The notes below the pieces were generated by a model that made no database searches, was not told the DNA's origin, and saw only the letters and a program-made list of their open reading frames with translations. Of a DNA stretch of 64,000 nucleotides, positions 11,331-20,812 are shown piece after piece (position 1 is the stretch's first letter; each line of letters begins with the position of its first letter). The position numbers were made by a program, and so were the translations under genes. The DNA is from Solanum dulcamara (lineage: Eukaryota; Streptophyta; Magnoliopsida; Solanales; Solanaceae): NCBI RefSeq assembly GCF_947179165.1, contig NC_077240.1:48730501-48794500 (forward strand), in the 5' to 3' direction.

Positions 11331-11880
11331 CTCAAATAGTCAACATATTTAGAAAACTTATTTTGAAATTCTATTTCAAATTCAACACCATTGTAGGTCC
11401 ATAAAATACACAAAACTCAAACTATAATTATCACAAAACTATTATCTTCCTTTGTGCATAATGATAAGTCAAAATATAAACCCAGCACATGACATGACTT
11501 GAGTTAAAAGCACACTCCAAAAATAGCAAAACTAGCCACCCAATTCAAGTTATAAGCATCTGGTTTTATTTTCACAATCCTTCAAAATTTCATACATAAG
11601 TGCCACGTGTATCCTGTACAAGTCCCCAAAATATTTACAAAACTAGAAGCATATGCAGATGTGATCTTCACAAGGGCTCTAAAAGTCTATTCCAAATGGC
11701 CATCTTAATATCTCATCCAACACATTACCTATAATAGAAAAAACTATCACTAAGCATAAAGCTTAGTAGTGTATAAACTTTGGGCTTGGAGCCATTAAAC
11801 TCTTCAATTCCCTTGTTCGTCGCAAGTGGCTCAATAAGGTAAAAGTACGCCCAAGTGAACAAGTATACCAACAACCACAT
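11331..11880. other. Unassigned sequence between integrase fragment and E gag
   Basis: A/T-rich sequence. It holds a minus-strand frame of 62 codons (11725-11913) whose left end runs into E gag, but no domain is recognised. It could be part of an LTR or untranslated region belonging to the integrase fragment. Confidence 0.35.
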
Positions 11881-13190
11881 CTTCTCCATCTTGGCATCCC
11901 TCTTTCTCATCACATAAGCTTGTATTGTAGCTCTTGACCCACTAGCTGGATGGGCTGCACCTGCACCTGATGCTTGTGTGTTTCTAGATCTTGCACCTTT
12001 ATTCCCTTGAGAGGGAGTGGTAATAGGTTTTTAAACCGAGCCTTTGGTATGCAGAGAAGAAGTGGGGTTAGGATTAGGATGATCCCTCACTTTATGATCG
12101 AAGCTCCCATAATTAAAACAAGCACCAGAAGCTCTTCTACAAGTACCAAAATGATTCTTTCCATATTGTGCACAAGTGGGTATACGAGTCTTGCCTTGGA
12201 CATAGCTTGGATTGCTGGCAGTAGAGAAACTTGATCTATTCTGCTTATGTTGGGCTAACTTGCAGAAAGTATTAGCTTTGGAACTGTCAAACCTCCCTTT
12301 TTAGATGAACCTCCTGAATCTGCATAAGCTTTCTTGAACTTATGTTCATTTCTACCAGATTGTTCCTTGTCAATCCTTTCCCAAGTAAGAGCAGCTGAAA
12401 CTAATTTACAAAAGTTTTCATGTTGTAGGACCACTATGGATTTTCTAATAGAATCATTCAAATCATCTTCGAATCGCCTACACTTATATTTTTCGTTATT
12501 AATAATACCCCCAGCATAGCAAAACATCCTGAGAAACTTTTGCTGATATTCAGCGATAGACATACTCCCTTACTCTAAATTTATGAACTCCTTTTTCTTT
12601 GCATCATGATAAGCTGGTGGGACATACTTCTTATGAAATTCTTTTATAAAATCATTCCAAGTAAGAACAAGAGGTTTTGCTCTGCATTTGGTACACTTAC
12701 CCACCAATCATAAGCATCATTTTGTAACAGTGAGATAACATACTTAAATTTGGTAGCGTCAGAACACTCTAACTGCTCAAACACTCTTTCAATCCATTCC
12801 AACCACTGCTCGGTATCTGCAGGGTCAATAGTGCCTTCAAACTCAACTCCACCCATTTTTCTCATTTTCTCAAAATTCATTTCATCAGGGTCAGGCACTC
12901 TTCTAGCCATGTGATGAAATAAATTGGCCATTTGTTGAAAAGGAGGATCAACAGCAGGGGCACTATGAATCATTTAAGGGTGTGGCTCAACTCTCGTACC
13001 CTGATTACTTCTCTCTTCAGATCCACTTGTACTAAGAGGATTAGAATCAGAAAAATATTCTCAAACCCGTCCTTGTAAGTGAAGTTGGGCATTAGAGGTA
13101 TTTAAACCCTCACGAGCAACTTCCATAAGTCTATTGGAAGTAGAAAATGCCACGACTTGATCACTTCATAAGGGAAGATCGTATTGCATT
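11881..13190 (-). pseudogene. gag: gag of element E, broken
   Basis: 12644-12973 encodes the capsid-like part (FEGTIDPADTEQWLEWIERV, VISLLQNDAYDWW) and 12255-12563 continues in another frame (MSIAEYQQKFLRM, RRFEDDLNDSIR). From about 12240 down to 12060 a degraded nucleocapsid follows, with two zinc-knuckle-like strings in which cysteines have become Tyr or His (CAQYGKNHFGTC; CFNYGSFDHKVRDHP). An N-terminal part upstream of 12973 is interrupted by a stop near 12976. The protein would package element RNA if intact. Confidence 0.8.
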
Positions 13191-13210
13191 AGGGACATGT
13201 ACATGATGCA

Positions 13211-13351
13211 TATGCACTATATACAAAAACAACATGTAACAAAAATAAATAGTATACCAATAAGTCACAACTCATGTAGAACTTCATAGATAACGTGGAT
13301 CACCTAGCAATCTTTTAGAAGAAAACATAAAAAGAAAATTGGGATGTTACA
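13211..13351 (-). repeat. Truncated 5' LTR of element E
   Basis: About 140 bp match the last 140 bp of the 3' LTR (8746-8885), including GGATCACCT and the final TGTTACA. Only the U3 start remains. The rest of the LTR, the primer site and the leader are missing, so U3 joins gag almost directly. Confidence 0.8.
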
Positions 13352-13640
13352 GAGGTGGTTCACATATAGGTTCTTCCAACCGAGGTGTACGGCCTCCATC
13401 TTTTAGCTGATAGTCCCAAGGGTGCTATGAGTGCGGAGAGCTAGATCATTGGGTTCGTGAGTGCCCTCGCTACAAGATAGCCTTACCAGATTAACAGACA
13501 GATAGACCTGCGCCAACACCAGCATCTCAGGACTGTAGGGTTGGTTATTAGGATGCATGGGGTGGTCCCTAAGAAGGCAGGTTAGGAGGCAGAGTCGATG
13601 CATAGTGTAAAGGATCCCAGGCCCACTTCTATATAGCTTC
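13352..13640 (+). pseudogene. gag: gag nucleocapsid region of element F
   Basis: An intact CCHC zinc knuckle, CYECGELDHWVRECPRY, lies at 13423-13473 in a stretch with stops on both sides. The upstream gag is missing because E borders it at 13352. The downstream Q/P-rich spacer leads to the protease. Confidence 0.8.
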
Positions 13641-14033
13641 AGCTAGAGTAGAGGCTGAGGCCTCAGACGATGTGATCACAGATATGGTTTTATTATTCCA
13701 TCAGCCTGCATTCACTTTATTTGATCCAGGATCTAATTATTCTTATATATCTATATATTTTTCCCTCGACTGAGTATGATACCGTAGCCACTAGTTGAGC
13801 TATTGCATGTTTTGATCTCGGTAGGTGATTTTTTTATAGTACATCAGGTCTTTAGATCCTGTGTTGTGACTATTCATGGGCGTGACACTAGGGTTAATCT
13901 CATTTTGCTTAATATGGTGGATTTTGATTTGATTTTGGGCATGGACTGGTTATCCCCTTACCGTGCGGTCTTTGATTGCTATACTAAGACCGTTACCTTA
14001 GCCATGTCTGGTATCCCGCTAGAGGTGTGGTAG
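13641..14033 (+). pseudogene. pol: Aspartic protease of element F
   Basis: The active site reads FDPGSNYSYIS (Asp codon at 13723), the D-P-G form usual for these plant elements. A frame break and stops follow. The 13803-14033 frame has [20 protein letters not shown] and the [12 protein letters not shown] strand. It is enzymatically dead because of the stops between these parts. Confidence 0.85.
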
Positions 14034-14926
14034 GGCTCTTATAATCGCATGTTGGTTGGGGTGATCTCATTTATTTGGACATGGAGGTTAGTGGCTAGCA
14101 GGTGTTTGGTATACTTAGCTTATGTTAGAGATATGAGGAGAGAGGGCCATACAGTTGATTTAGTACCTATAGTCTGAGAGTTTGCAGATGTGTTTCCTAC
14201 CGATTTGCCTGGCATCCCTCTTGATTGTGATATTGACTTTTCTATTGATGTAGAGCCGGGTACTCATCCTATTTCCATTCCATTGTATCATATGGACCCC
14301 GCAGAGTTCAAGGAGCTTAGTGTTCAGCTTGAGGATCTCTTGGATAAGGGATTTATTCAGCATAGTGTATCACCTTGGGGTGACCCAGTCTTGTTTGTTA
14401 AGAAGAAGGATGATACTATGTGGATGTGCATTGATTACAGGCAGTTAAATAACGTGAAACTGAAGAACCGCTACTCCATGCGTAGGATTGATGACCTATT
14501 CGACCAGTATTAGGGTTCTGTGGTGTTTTCTAAGATTGATTTGAGATCTGGCTACCATTATTTGAGGATAAGGCAGTGGACATCCCTAAGACCATATTTA
14601 GGACTCGTTACGGCCACTATGAGTTCCTAGTGATATCTTTTGGTTGACTAATGCCCCAGCCGCATTCATAGACTTGATGACCTGGGTATTTAGGCCATAC
14701 TTGTACTTATTTTTCATAGTCTTTATCGATGACATTCTGGTATACTCGCGGAGATGGGAGGATCATGAGCCACATTCGAGAGTATTGCTCCAGAGTTTGA
14801 GAGATTAGTGGCTTTATGCTAAGTACTCAAATTATGAGTTTTGGGTTGAGTCTATAGCATTATTGGGTTACGTGGTGTTCAAGAATGACATTATGGTGGA
14901 TCTGGAGAAGACTGAGGCTATTCATG
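14034..14926 (+). pseudogene. pol: Reverse transcriptase of element F
   Basis: The 14190-14513 frame has [52 protein letters not shown] and RRIDDLFDQ, then a stop. Sense continues with [11 protein letters not shown] near 14530. After further shifts, an intact catalytic box FIDDILVYS lies at 14722-14748. Several stops interrupt the finger and palm regions. Confidence 0.88.
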
Positions 14927-15779
14927 GTTAGGCTAGACCAACCTCCATGACTGAGATTCGTAGCTTCGTCGGATTGGCAGGGTATTACACACACTTTGTT
15001 AAGGGGTTTTGTATTATAGCAACACCTCTGACTTGGTTGACTCATCAGGATGTCCCATTTGTGTGGTCGGAGAAGTGTGACAGGAGCTTTCTAAGGCTCA
15101 AAGAGTTGCATACCACCGCTCCTATATTTACTCTTCCAGTTGAGGGAGACAGATTCACCATTTATTATGATGCATCCAGCGTTAGTTTGGGTTGTGTAAT
15201 GATGCAACAGGGGCGGTTTAATGCTTATGCATCGAGGCAGCTTAAGTTGTACGAGCACAACTACCCTACCCATGACTTAGAATTGGCGGCGGTAGTGTTT
15301 GCGCTTAAGATTTGGAGGCACTACATGTATGGAGTTTGAAGCAAGATTTACACTAATAATAGGAGCCTTTAGTATATTATGAGCCAGAGGGATCTTAATT
15401 CGAGAAAGCAATGACAGATTGAGCATCTGAAGGACTATAAACTCTCTATTCTCTACCATCCGGGCAAGACGGATGTAGTAGTAGATGCCTTGAGTCGAAA
15501 GGCGGTGAGTATGGGGAGTCTAGCCTTCCTTTATGCTGGGGAGCGACCATTAACTTTGGACATCCATTCCTTATCTAATCGGATATGTCTACTTGACATC
15601 TCTAATTCCTGATGTGTTCTAGCTTATGTGGGAGCTCAATCTTCTTTATTGGACCAGATTCACAACCATGAGTTTGAGGATGAGGATTTAGTTTTATTTG
15701 AGATTGGGTTTTAGGAGGTGACGCTGGCCTAACTACATTAGATTCAAATGGGGTTTTGAGGTTTCGTGGTCATCTATGT
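14927..15779 (+). pseudogene. pol: RNase H and linker of element F, interrupted at 15779
   Basis: The 14947-15339 frame holds [26 protein letters not shown] (first acidic residue), [27 protein letters not shown] (Glu) and then a stop. Sense continues with [14 protein letters not shown] and VVVDALSR near 15440-15500. The linker to integrase runs on with stops to 15779, where element A begins. The reading continues on the other side of A at 26375-26380. Confidence 0.9.
15775..15779. repeat. Left target-site duplication of element A (TATGT)
   Basis: TATGT directly precedes the LTR and is repeated at 26375-26379 directly after the other LTR. Confidence 0.93.
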
Positions 15780-16258
15780 TGTCACGACCCAACCCCATAG
15801 GCCGCAACTGGGTTCCGACCTGGACCCTCTCATGCGTATTTATCAACTACACTTAAGTTGAACCGTGTGTGATGTGATACTATATACAAAAACCCCAATA
15901 GTTTAAAACTTTTTCATGTACATGTAGCCTCTTTCATTTGTATCATATCATGAAAGGGCACGCGAGCCGACAAGGCTGCTATAACAAAAATATTCCCAAC
16001 ATATCGAATAGGCAACATCGAAACTAACTCACAAACAACCCACATATACATATGTTTACAGACCTCTAAGAATAGTAACAACAACATATGGCGGGACAAG
16101 ACCCCCGCCGTACCCCTGAATGTACAAATATATACATTAAGTGACCAGCATCAAAATTTAGGCTCCAGAACAGTGAAGCACTTCCAACACAGCTGAGAGG
16201 AACTCCTATGCTGATGGATCTCCAGAATAAACATCTGTACCTGCGGGCATGAAACGCA

Positions 16259-16310
16259 GCCCCCCCCCCCCCGAGAAAAGGGGGTCAGTACGATATATAT
16301 ACTGAGTATG
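16259..16310 (-). repeat. Conserved LTR hairpin and palindrome module (A, 3' LTR)
   Basis: A run of C, the loop GAGAAAA and a run of G form a hairpin, followed at once by TCAGTACGATATATATACTGA, a near palindrome, and then GTATGTAAA. The same arrangement occurs in most LTRs of the window. Confidence 0.75.
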
Positions 16311-16432
16311 TAAAGCATAACACATCGTAACTGAGATCATAACTGAAATAGGGATGCAGGGGATAAGTATAACAACTAACAATTTACTGTACCTGCACCT
16401 TAGGACATGTGATCCTATACACCATCATATAC

Positions 16433-16970
16433 TGTGCCCAGCCCTCTAGTGAACTCAGTGTCATTATCATTACTTCATAATCACAAATCATCGTGTCATA
16501 ATGCATTTCATTTCATCATATCATCGTATACGGTATCATACCATTGTATACGGTATCATCTTATCATGTATATCATCGTATTATACCCGGTTCACTACGG
16601 GGCTCAGGGTCACAATGTATTGCTTGAATCTCATATGCATGCCTACATAAAGTATCCGGGCCTTTAGTGAGGGACTCGGTGAATGGAGTGGTGTACGTCT
16701 ATAGCGTACCATCATAATATACATATGTACCCGGCCCTCTAAGGAGGGACTCGGTGTTCCTTCCTTATTTCACCACATATACTATCATATTACTGCCGGC
16801 CTGAGACTCGGTTAAAAATTGTATCGTCATAACATATAACATATATCACACCTCACGTACGGCATCGTCTCCTCGTGTGTGGAACTATACACATCCTGCC
16901 CGGGATGCGGTGAAAGAAGCAGTAACACTGTGCACGATAACATATCCTGGCCCATCATGGGACTCGAAGA
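16433..16970 (-). repeat. Array of about seven small hairpin units in the A 3' LTR
   Basis: Degenerate units of the form CCCGGCCC-N-GGGACTCGGT recur near 16435, 16586, 16647, 16727, 16796, 16895 and 16947, roughly every 60-150 bp. The clearest is CCCGGCCCTCTAAGGAGGGA near 16731. Each can fold on itself. Confidence 0.7.
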
Positions 16971-18677
16971 AGGATGGGTTACAGTATGCACGAGTAGAGT
17001 AGTGAGAAACCATATGCAACTAAGTCATTATCTAAGACTCGATGAAACAGTCAAGTGAACCATCACCTGAAGACTGGGGGAGTAATTATCTGAGGTATCC
17101 CTTTAGATGTCATTAGGGCTTATATCAGTTGGGGCTTCAGGGATCACAAACATGCATCAAAATAATGCCACATAATTCATGCAATCAGAAATATAGTCTA
17201 TGCAATCAGAAACACAATTTATCTAGTCAAAGACTCAACTCATGCAATCAACGGCATTTATCATTTCAGAGCCTCTAAAAAGAGGAGCTGGTACCTCTAC
17301 TTTCTATTCATTATATAGCAGGCTCGAGAATAGTAGTTTGACTACTTTCAGACTCTTAATGTTCAGGAGTGACTACAAGTCACGAGTTACAATCAGAGCT
17401 TATAAATGGAATTACCTCTAAACCTATATCATATACCGTTTCACTTAAAGTTAAGCCATTCCAAAGGAAAGAAGAAATAGGCTTTACATGTACTAGTTTT
17501 CATCACATAGAAGACAAAAAGGCAATGACTCAGCTATTGCAGAAGTTCTAATACCAAGAAGTAAACAAGAGTCTCGACTCATACTCAGGGATTTACGAAT
17601 GTATTGAATCCCAAATATCGTATACATATCATTCATAACTTATATCTAAGACATGCCAAAAGAAAAGAAGAATAGTTCTACATATCTATTCCAAAAACAC
17701 GCCAAAGGAAAGCTTCACATACCTTCTATGGACTTCTCTTAATCACGTCCACATCGTTGTCCTCGAAACCTATTTAACATGCAAGTAATGTAAGTATTAA
17801 CAACCTTGGACTTTTCAGCAACTTAGACTACCCACGAGTATTCATAACATTCATCCCTTCGCTCGCCTTCTCGGCTAGTTCCTTAACTAGTTAGGATGTT
17901 AACGAAAATCGGGCAGCACCTCCCCTATAATGTGCCCTATACGAATTCCCAACCATGTCCTTAGCACATGCAGCCAATCAAAAATGCAACCACCAACCCA
18001 TACATATACATATTATGACCAAAATTACACAATATAAACCCCCGACAATTAACTCGGAACTAAGATACCAAAACTAGAGTCTTTAATCTTTCTTTCGCGA
18101 ATTCTTTAATTGCAAAGCGGAGGGTCATGTGGCTGAAACCAGAAGCTCCCACACCTCATTTAGATAACTTTTAGACCCTGCAACACGCCACAACACAACC
18201 ACCAGCAGCCCCTACGCGTACAACACCTTATTTCGACAACAACTTAACTATAGCGATTCCAAATTCGTTTATTCCGAACGCTGAACTTTTCAAACCTTTT
18301 CCCCAACTTCCAGAAGCTCATAAGTTGTGTAATACACCCTAATTTAACCTCATAAACTTCAAATTAGAGGGGAAGAACTTACCTTTCCCGAAATTGACTA
18401 AAACTTGCCGAAATCGCGCCTCGGAATTTTATTTACGTGCTGAATCGTTGTGGAAGCTTGCTGTCTGATTTTTGCTGCACAAAATCCTAATTTTATACTA
18501 CTAATACTTCCATATCATTGTATTATACGCTAAGTAATTAATTTACAGAACGAAAACGGGACTTACCTATTTTTCTCCCAAAGCCGTCGCAATTTTCTCT
18601 CCTTAGCTTTAGGGTATTTTTGTTCACGTTGCTGCTGGAAATTTTGATAAACAAGCTGAAGTTTGAGATACATATCA

Positions 18678-18685
18678 CTTATATG
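18678..18685 (-). promoter_or_regulatory. TATA-like box of the A 3' LTR
   Basis: CATATAAG on the minus strand lies about 550 bp from the U3 start and just downstream (element sense) of the G-box cluster. The second LTR has it at 25819-25826. Confidence 0.45.
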
Positions 18686-18698
18686 GGTGGTCCCAAGG

Positions 18699-18875
18699 TG
18701 TGACACGTGTCATCCCCTAAGGATGACACATGTCAAGCCATGATTGGCCATCGTGTCATGCTGCCAATTAGGGGCTGCCACGTGGCAGCGGGGTCCACCT
18801 CCCCCAAGCAGCTGCATCACCTACTTGACCCTAAGTAGGTGCATCACCTGCTTGCTTGAGGTGCTGCCACGTGTC
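18699..18875 (-). promoter_or_regulatory. G-box cluster in U3 of element A
   Basis: TGACACGTGTCA (18701-18712), GACACATGTC (about 18725), CTGCCACGTGGCAG (18775-18788) and GCCACGTGTC (about 18866) are CACGTG or near-CACGTG palindromes. An inverted repeat CACCTACTT/AAGTAGGTG lies among them (about 18819-18843). CACGTG is the known core for bZIP and bHLH factors. The set is repeated at 25840-26015. Confidence 0.6.
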
Positions 18876-19233
18876 GCTCCTCCATTGGCTTCCACGCGTC
18901 ATCTTTTTCCCTTCCTCGCAGGTTCGTAATCTCGTCTTAGTTTAAGAGCTCATGTAATCCGAACTACGTAAGCTTGGTATATCCTTAAGCAACTTAAGTG
19001 TATAAGACTCTTAACTTAGTGTCTTACGTAGGTAAATCGAGTCCTACGACTCATTTCTTAGCCTCCAACTCTTTCCGGATTCTTATGACTCTATCTACAA
19101 CCTCCCTTCTCGCGAGGTATCACAATCTTCTTTCCTTAGAGTTGTTTGATAGTGTCGTAGCTTATCCATCTCACATGATAGTGTCTAAGGAACTCAAGAA
19201 GACGTTCCGAGCTCAAGAGTGCGGGGTGTAACA

Positions 19234-20100
19234 TCCTTCCCCCCTTTAGAACATTCGTCCCCGAATGTTGAATAAAACTTTCCTTAAGACCTTATACGGA
19301 TCATAGGGAGATGCCTTTCTACTGGAATGGCATACATTTTTGTCCAAAAAATTAATATACGAGTTCCAAGACTGGGGCTATCCATAGACATTGGGAATAG
19401 GTATGGACACTTGTGTTTCATGTCCTTTTCAACCTCCCAGTTTATGTCTTCACGATTCTTATTCCGCCATAGTACCTTGACGGAAGTTATGTCCTTAGTT
19501 CGCAACCCGTTTAATCTGTTGATCCTGGATGAAGATAGGTTGCCCCTCGTAGGATAACTCCCTGTTACATGGACCTCCTCTACGGGAAATATTCTGGGAG
19601 CGTCGTTCCCATTCTTACGGAGCATTGATCTGTGAAAAATGAATGTATTGTTTCAAATCAGACGGTAGGTCCCACTCATAGGCAGCTTTATCTATTCTAA
19701 AATTGCTCTGTGAAGGATCAATGTATCCCCTTCTTGCTGACTTTAGGCTGCTAATCGATATCTTGTTCCGGAATAAGCTTTACTTCATCAATAATTTAGT
19801 GGGTCACATCTGGGCCTATCCCTTAATCGAAGGGCAAAATGTCATACTAAGATTCATCTGGGTTCCTCAATCCCTTTCGAAATGATTTCCAGTAGTTAGC
19901 TGTAAATTGAACTTTTCTATCTGAGATAATAGATGTGGGGACTCCGTGAAATCTTATTGTTTCCCTACTATGTCATTTCGCAGAACCCTCAGCTGAATAT
20001 GCCTTTCTAACTGGAGGGGAACAGGTTGATTCTGTCAGCCCATCTACCATAGCCCGTATGAACTCCCAGTTCCTTAGAATGCGAGGTCAGCTCTTACTAT
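19234..20100 (-). pseudogene. pol: Polypurine tract and decayed integrase end of element A
   Basis: 19234-19260 is the complement of a purine tract (AAAGGGGGGAAGGA) directly before the LTR start. The 19284-19625 frame then has [33 protein letters not shown] and YLFPMSMDS, the chromodomain-like end of a Tekay-type integrase, opening at a VSMLRK-like position. Upstream to about 20100, only weak similarity to integrase core DNA remains (the stretch corresponding to the RLHGVP..ISD region near 19900-19960). There is no functional enzyme. Confidence 0.8.
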
Positions 20101-20710
20101 AATACATATTAACTGCTTTCCACCTCTGAGTCGGGGTCTCGATTCCTTGAGATAGGCTATCAGACTGCTGATGCTTCTTTTAACTTAAGCTATTATACAA
20201 CTCCTCTTAATCCAACTTGTAATACCTTAGGTATGCTATCTTTCTCTTTTACTCAGATCTTTTCTCTAGTTTTCTTACCATAAATCATATTGTAATCCTT
20301 ACATAAATGTGTGTATGGACATAGAGCAGCCCAGAAAATTCCTTAGCGTTGCTATACTAGTGGCTTACCTCCTTTAGTCGAGGTCAAGGCTCCACTATGG
20401 CTCTTGTCCTTAATACCGATTATATCTGAATAGTTCTCCCTCGAACCATCTTACACTTTTCCTGAATAGATTCTAAATATGGCAATCACATTGTTATTAC
20501 TGACTTTCTTTTATCGAGTAATCATTTGACCTCGCTCTTAGTATGCCAATATTCATAGGTTGCACAACTATTCTTGTGCCATTTTCACGAGGTGCATTGT
20601 ATTTCAGTCATAATCTTTTCTGCTGTTGGCTTACTCTGTTCTATATGTGTCGTTGTACCAACACGCCTTTATAATCTCTTTTTGTCATACTTGTTTTGTT
20701 CTCTTTCTCA
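20101..20710. other. Unassigned interior of element A, next to the 5S-like segment
   Basis: T/C-rich on the plus strand with many stops on both strands. It is recognisably similar to 56961-57556 in B. No gag or pol motif is visible. Confidence 0.5.
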
Positions 20711-20812
20711 CTTCCCAGAGGGTCACCCATCCCAGTGCTACTCTCATTCAAGCACGCTTAACTTTGGTGTTTTGACGAAATCTGGTGCATTAGTGTGAGT
20801 ATGATCACGCCC
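20711..20812 (-). rRNA. Truncated 5S rRNA-derived segment inside element A
   Basis: On the minus strand the segment aligns without gaps to about nucleotides 1-102 of plant 5S rRNA as I recall it, with roughly 20 differences, mostly transitions. Shared blocks include CACTAATGCACC, AAGTTAAGCGTGCTTG (box A of the RNA polymerase III internal promoter) and GGATGGGTGACC (box C). The last ~17 nucleotides of 5S are absent: after TGGGAAG the sequence diverges. It lies in the same sense as the element RNA, in its interior and not in the LTR. It is a captured, decayed copy rather than a working rRNA gene. Confidence 0.85.

Larger units (their letters stand above)
8081..13351 (-). mobile_element. Composite minus-strand gypsy remnant E
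   Basis: In element order (right to left) it has a partial 5' LTR, gag, a foreign insert, protease, RT, a jump to the chromodomain-like tail, a polypurine tract and a complete 805-bp 3' LTR. The flanks differ: G pol on the left and F gag on the right. The five bases outside the ends (GGTTT and GAGGT) do not match. It is therefore a rearranged remnant, or two pieces of one family, rather than one clean insertion. Confidence 0.7.
15780..19233 (-). repeat. 3' LTR of element A (3454 bp)
   Basis: Runs from TGTCACGACCC to GGGGTGTAACA. In element direction it begins with U3 at 19233. It contains the G-box cluster (18699-18875), a TATA-like box, a long middle part without recognisable content, the small-hairpin array (16433-16970) and the C-run hairpin with palindrome (16259-16310). 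The frames of 60-77 codons on either strand recur in the other LTR and are not genes. Confidence 0.95.

Noticed and set aside
8081..13351. E as one clean insertion with target duplication
   Set aside because: Flanking bases differ (GGTTT and GAGGT), the two flanks belong to different elements, and the 5' LTR is a 140-bp stub.
14160..14363. Minus-strand 67-codon frame
   Set aside because: It is the complement of the F reverse transcriptase coding stretch, which has clear RT motifs on the plus strand.
18744..18929. Frame of 61 codons repeated at 25885-26070, and the 77-codon frame at 18998-19231 repeated at 26139-26372
   Set aside because: Both are inside the A LTRs on the strand opposite to the element and overlap the G-box cluster or the U3 start; a chance frame kept by LTR identity.
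20711..20812. Functional 5S rRNA gene or a Cassandra element
   Set aside because: The last ~17 nt of 5S are missing and there is no 5S array. Cassandra carries 5S in short LTRs, whereas this segment is in the interior between 3.45-kb LTRs.
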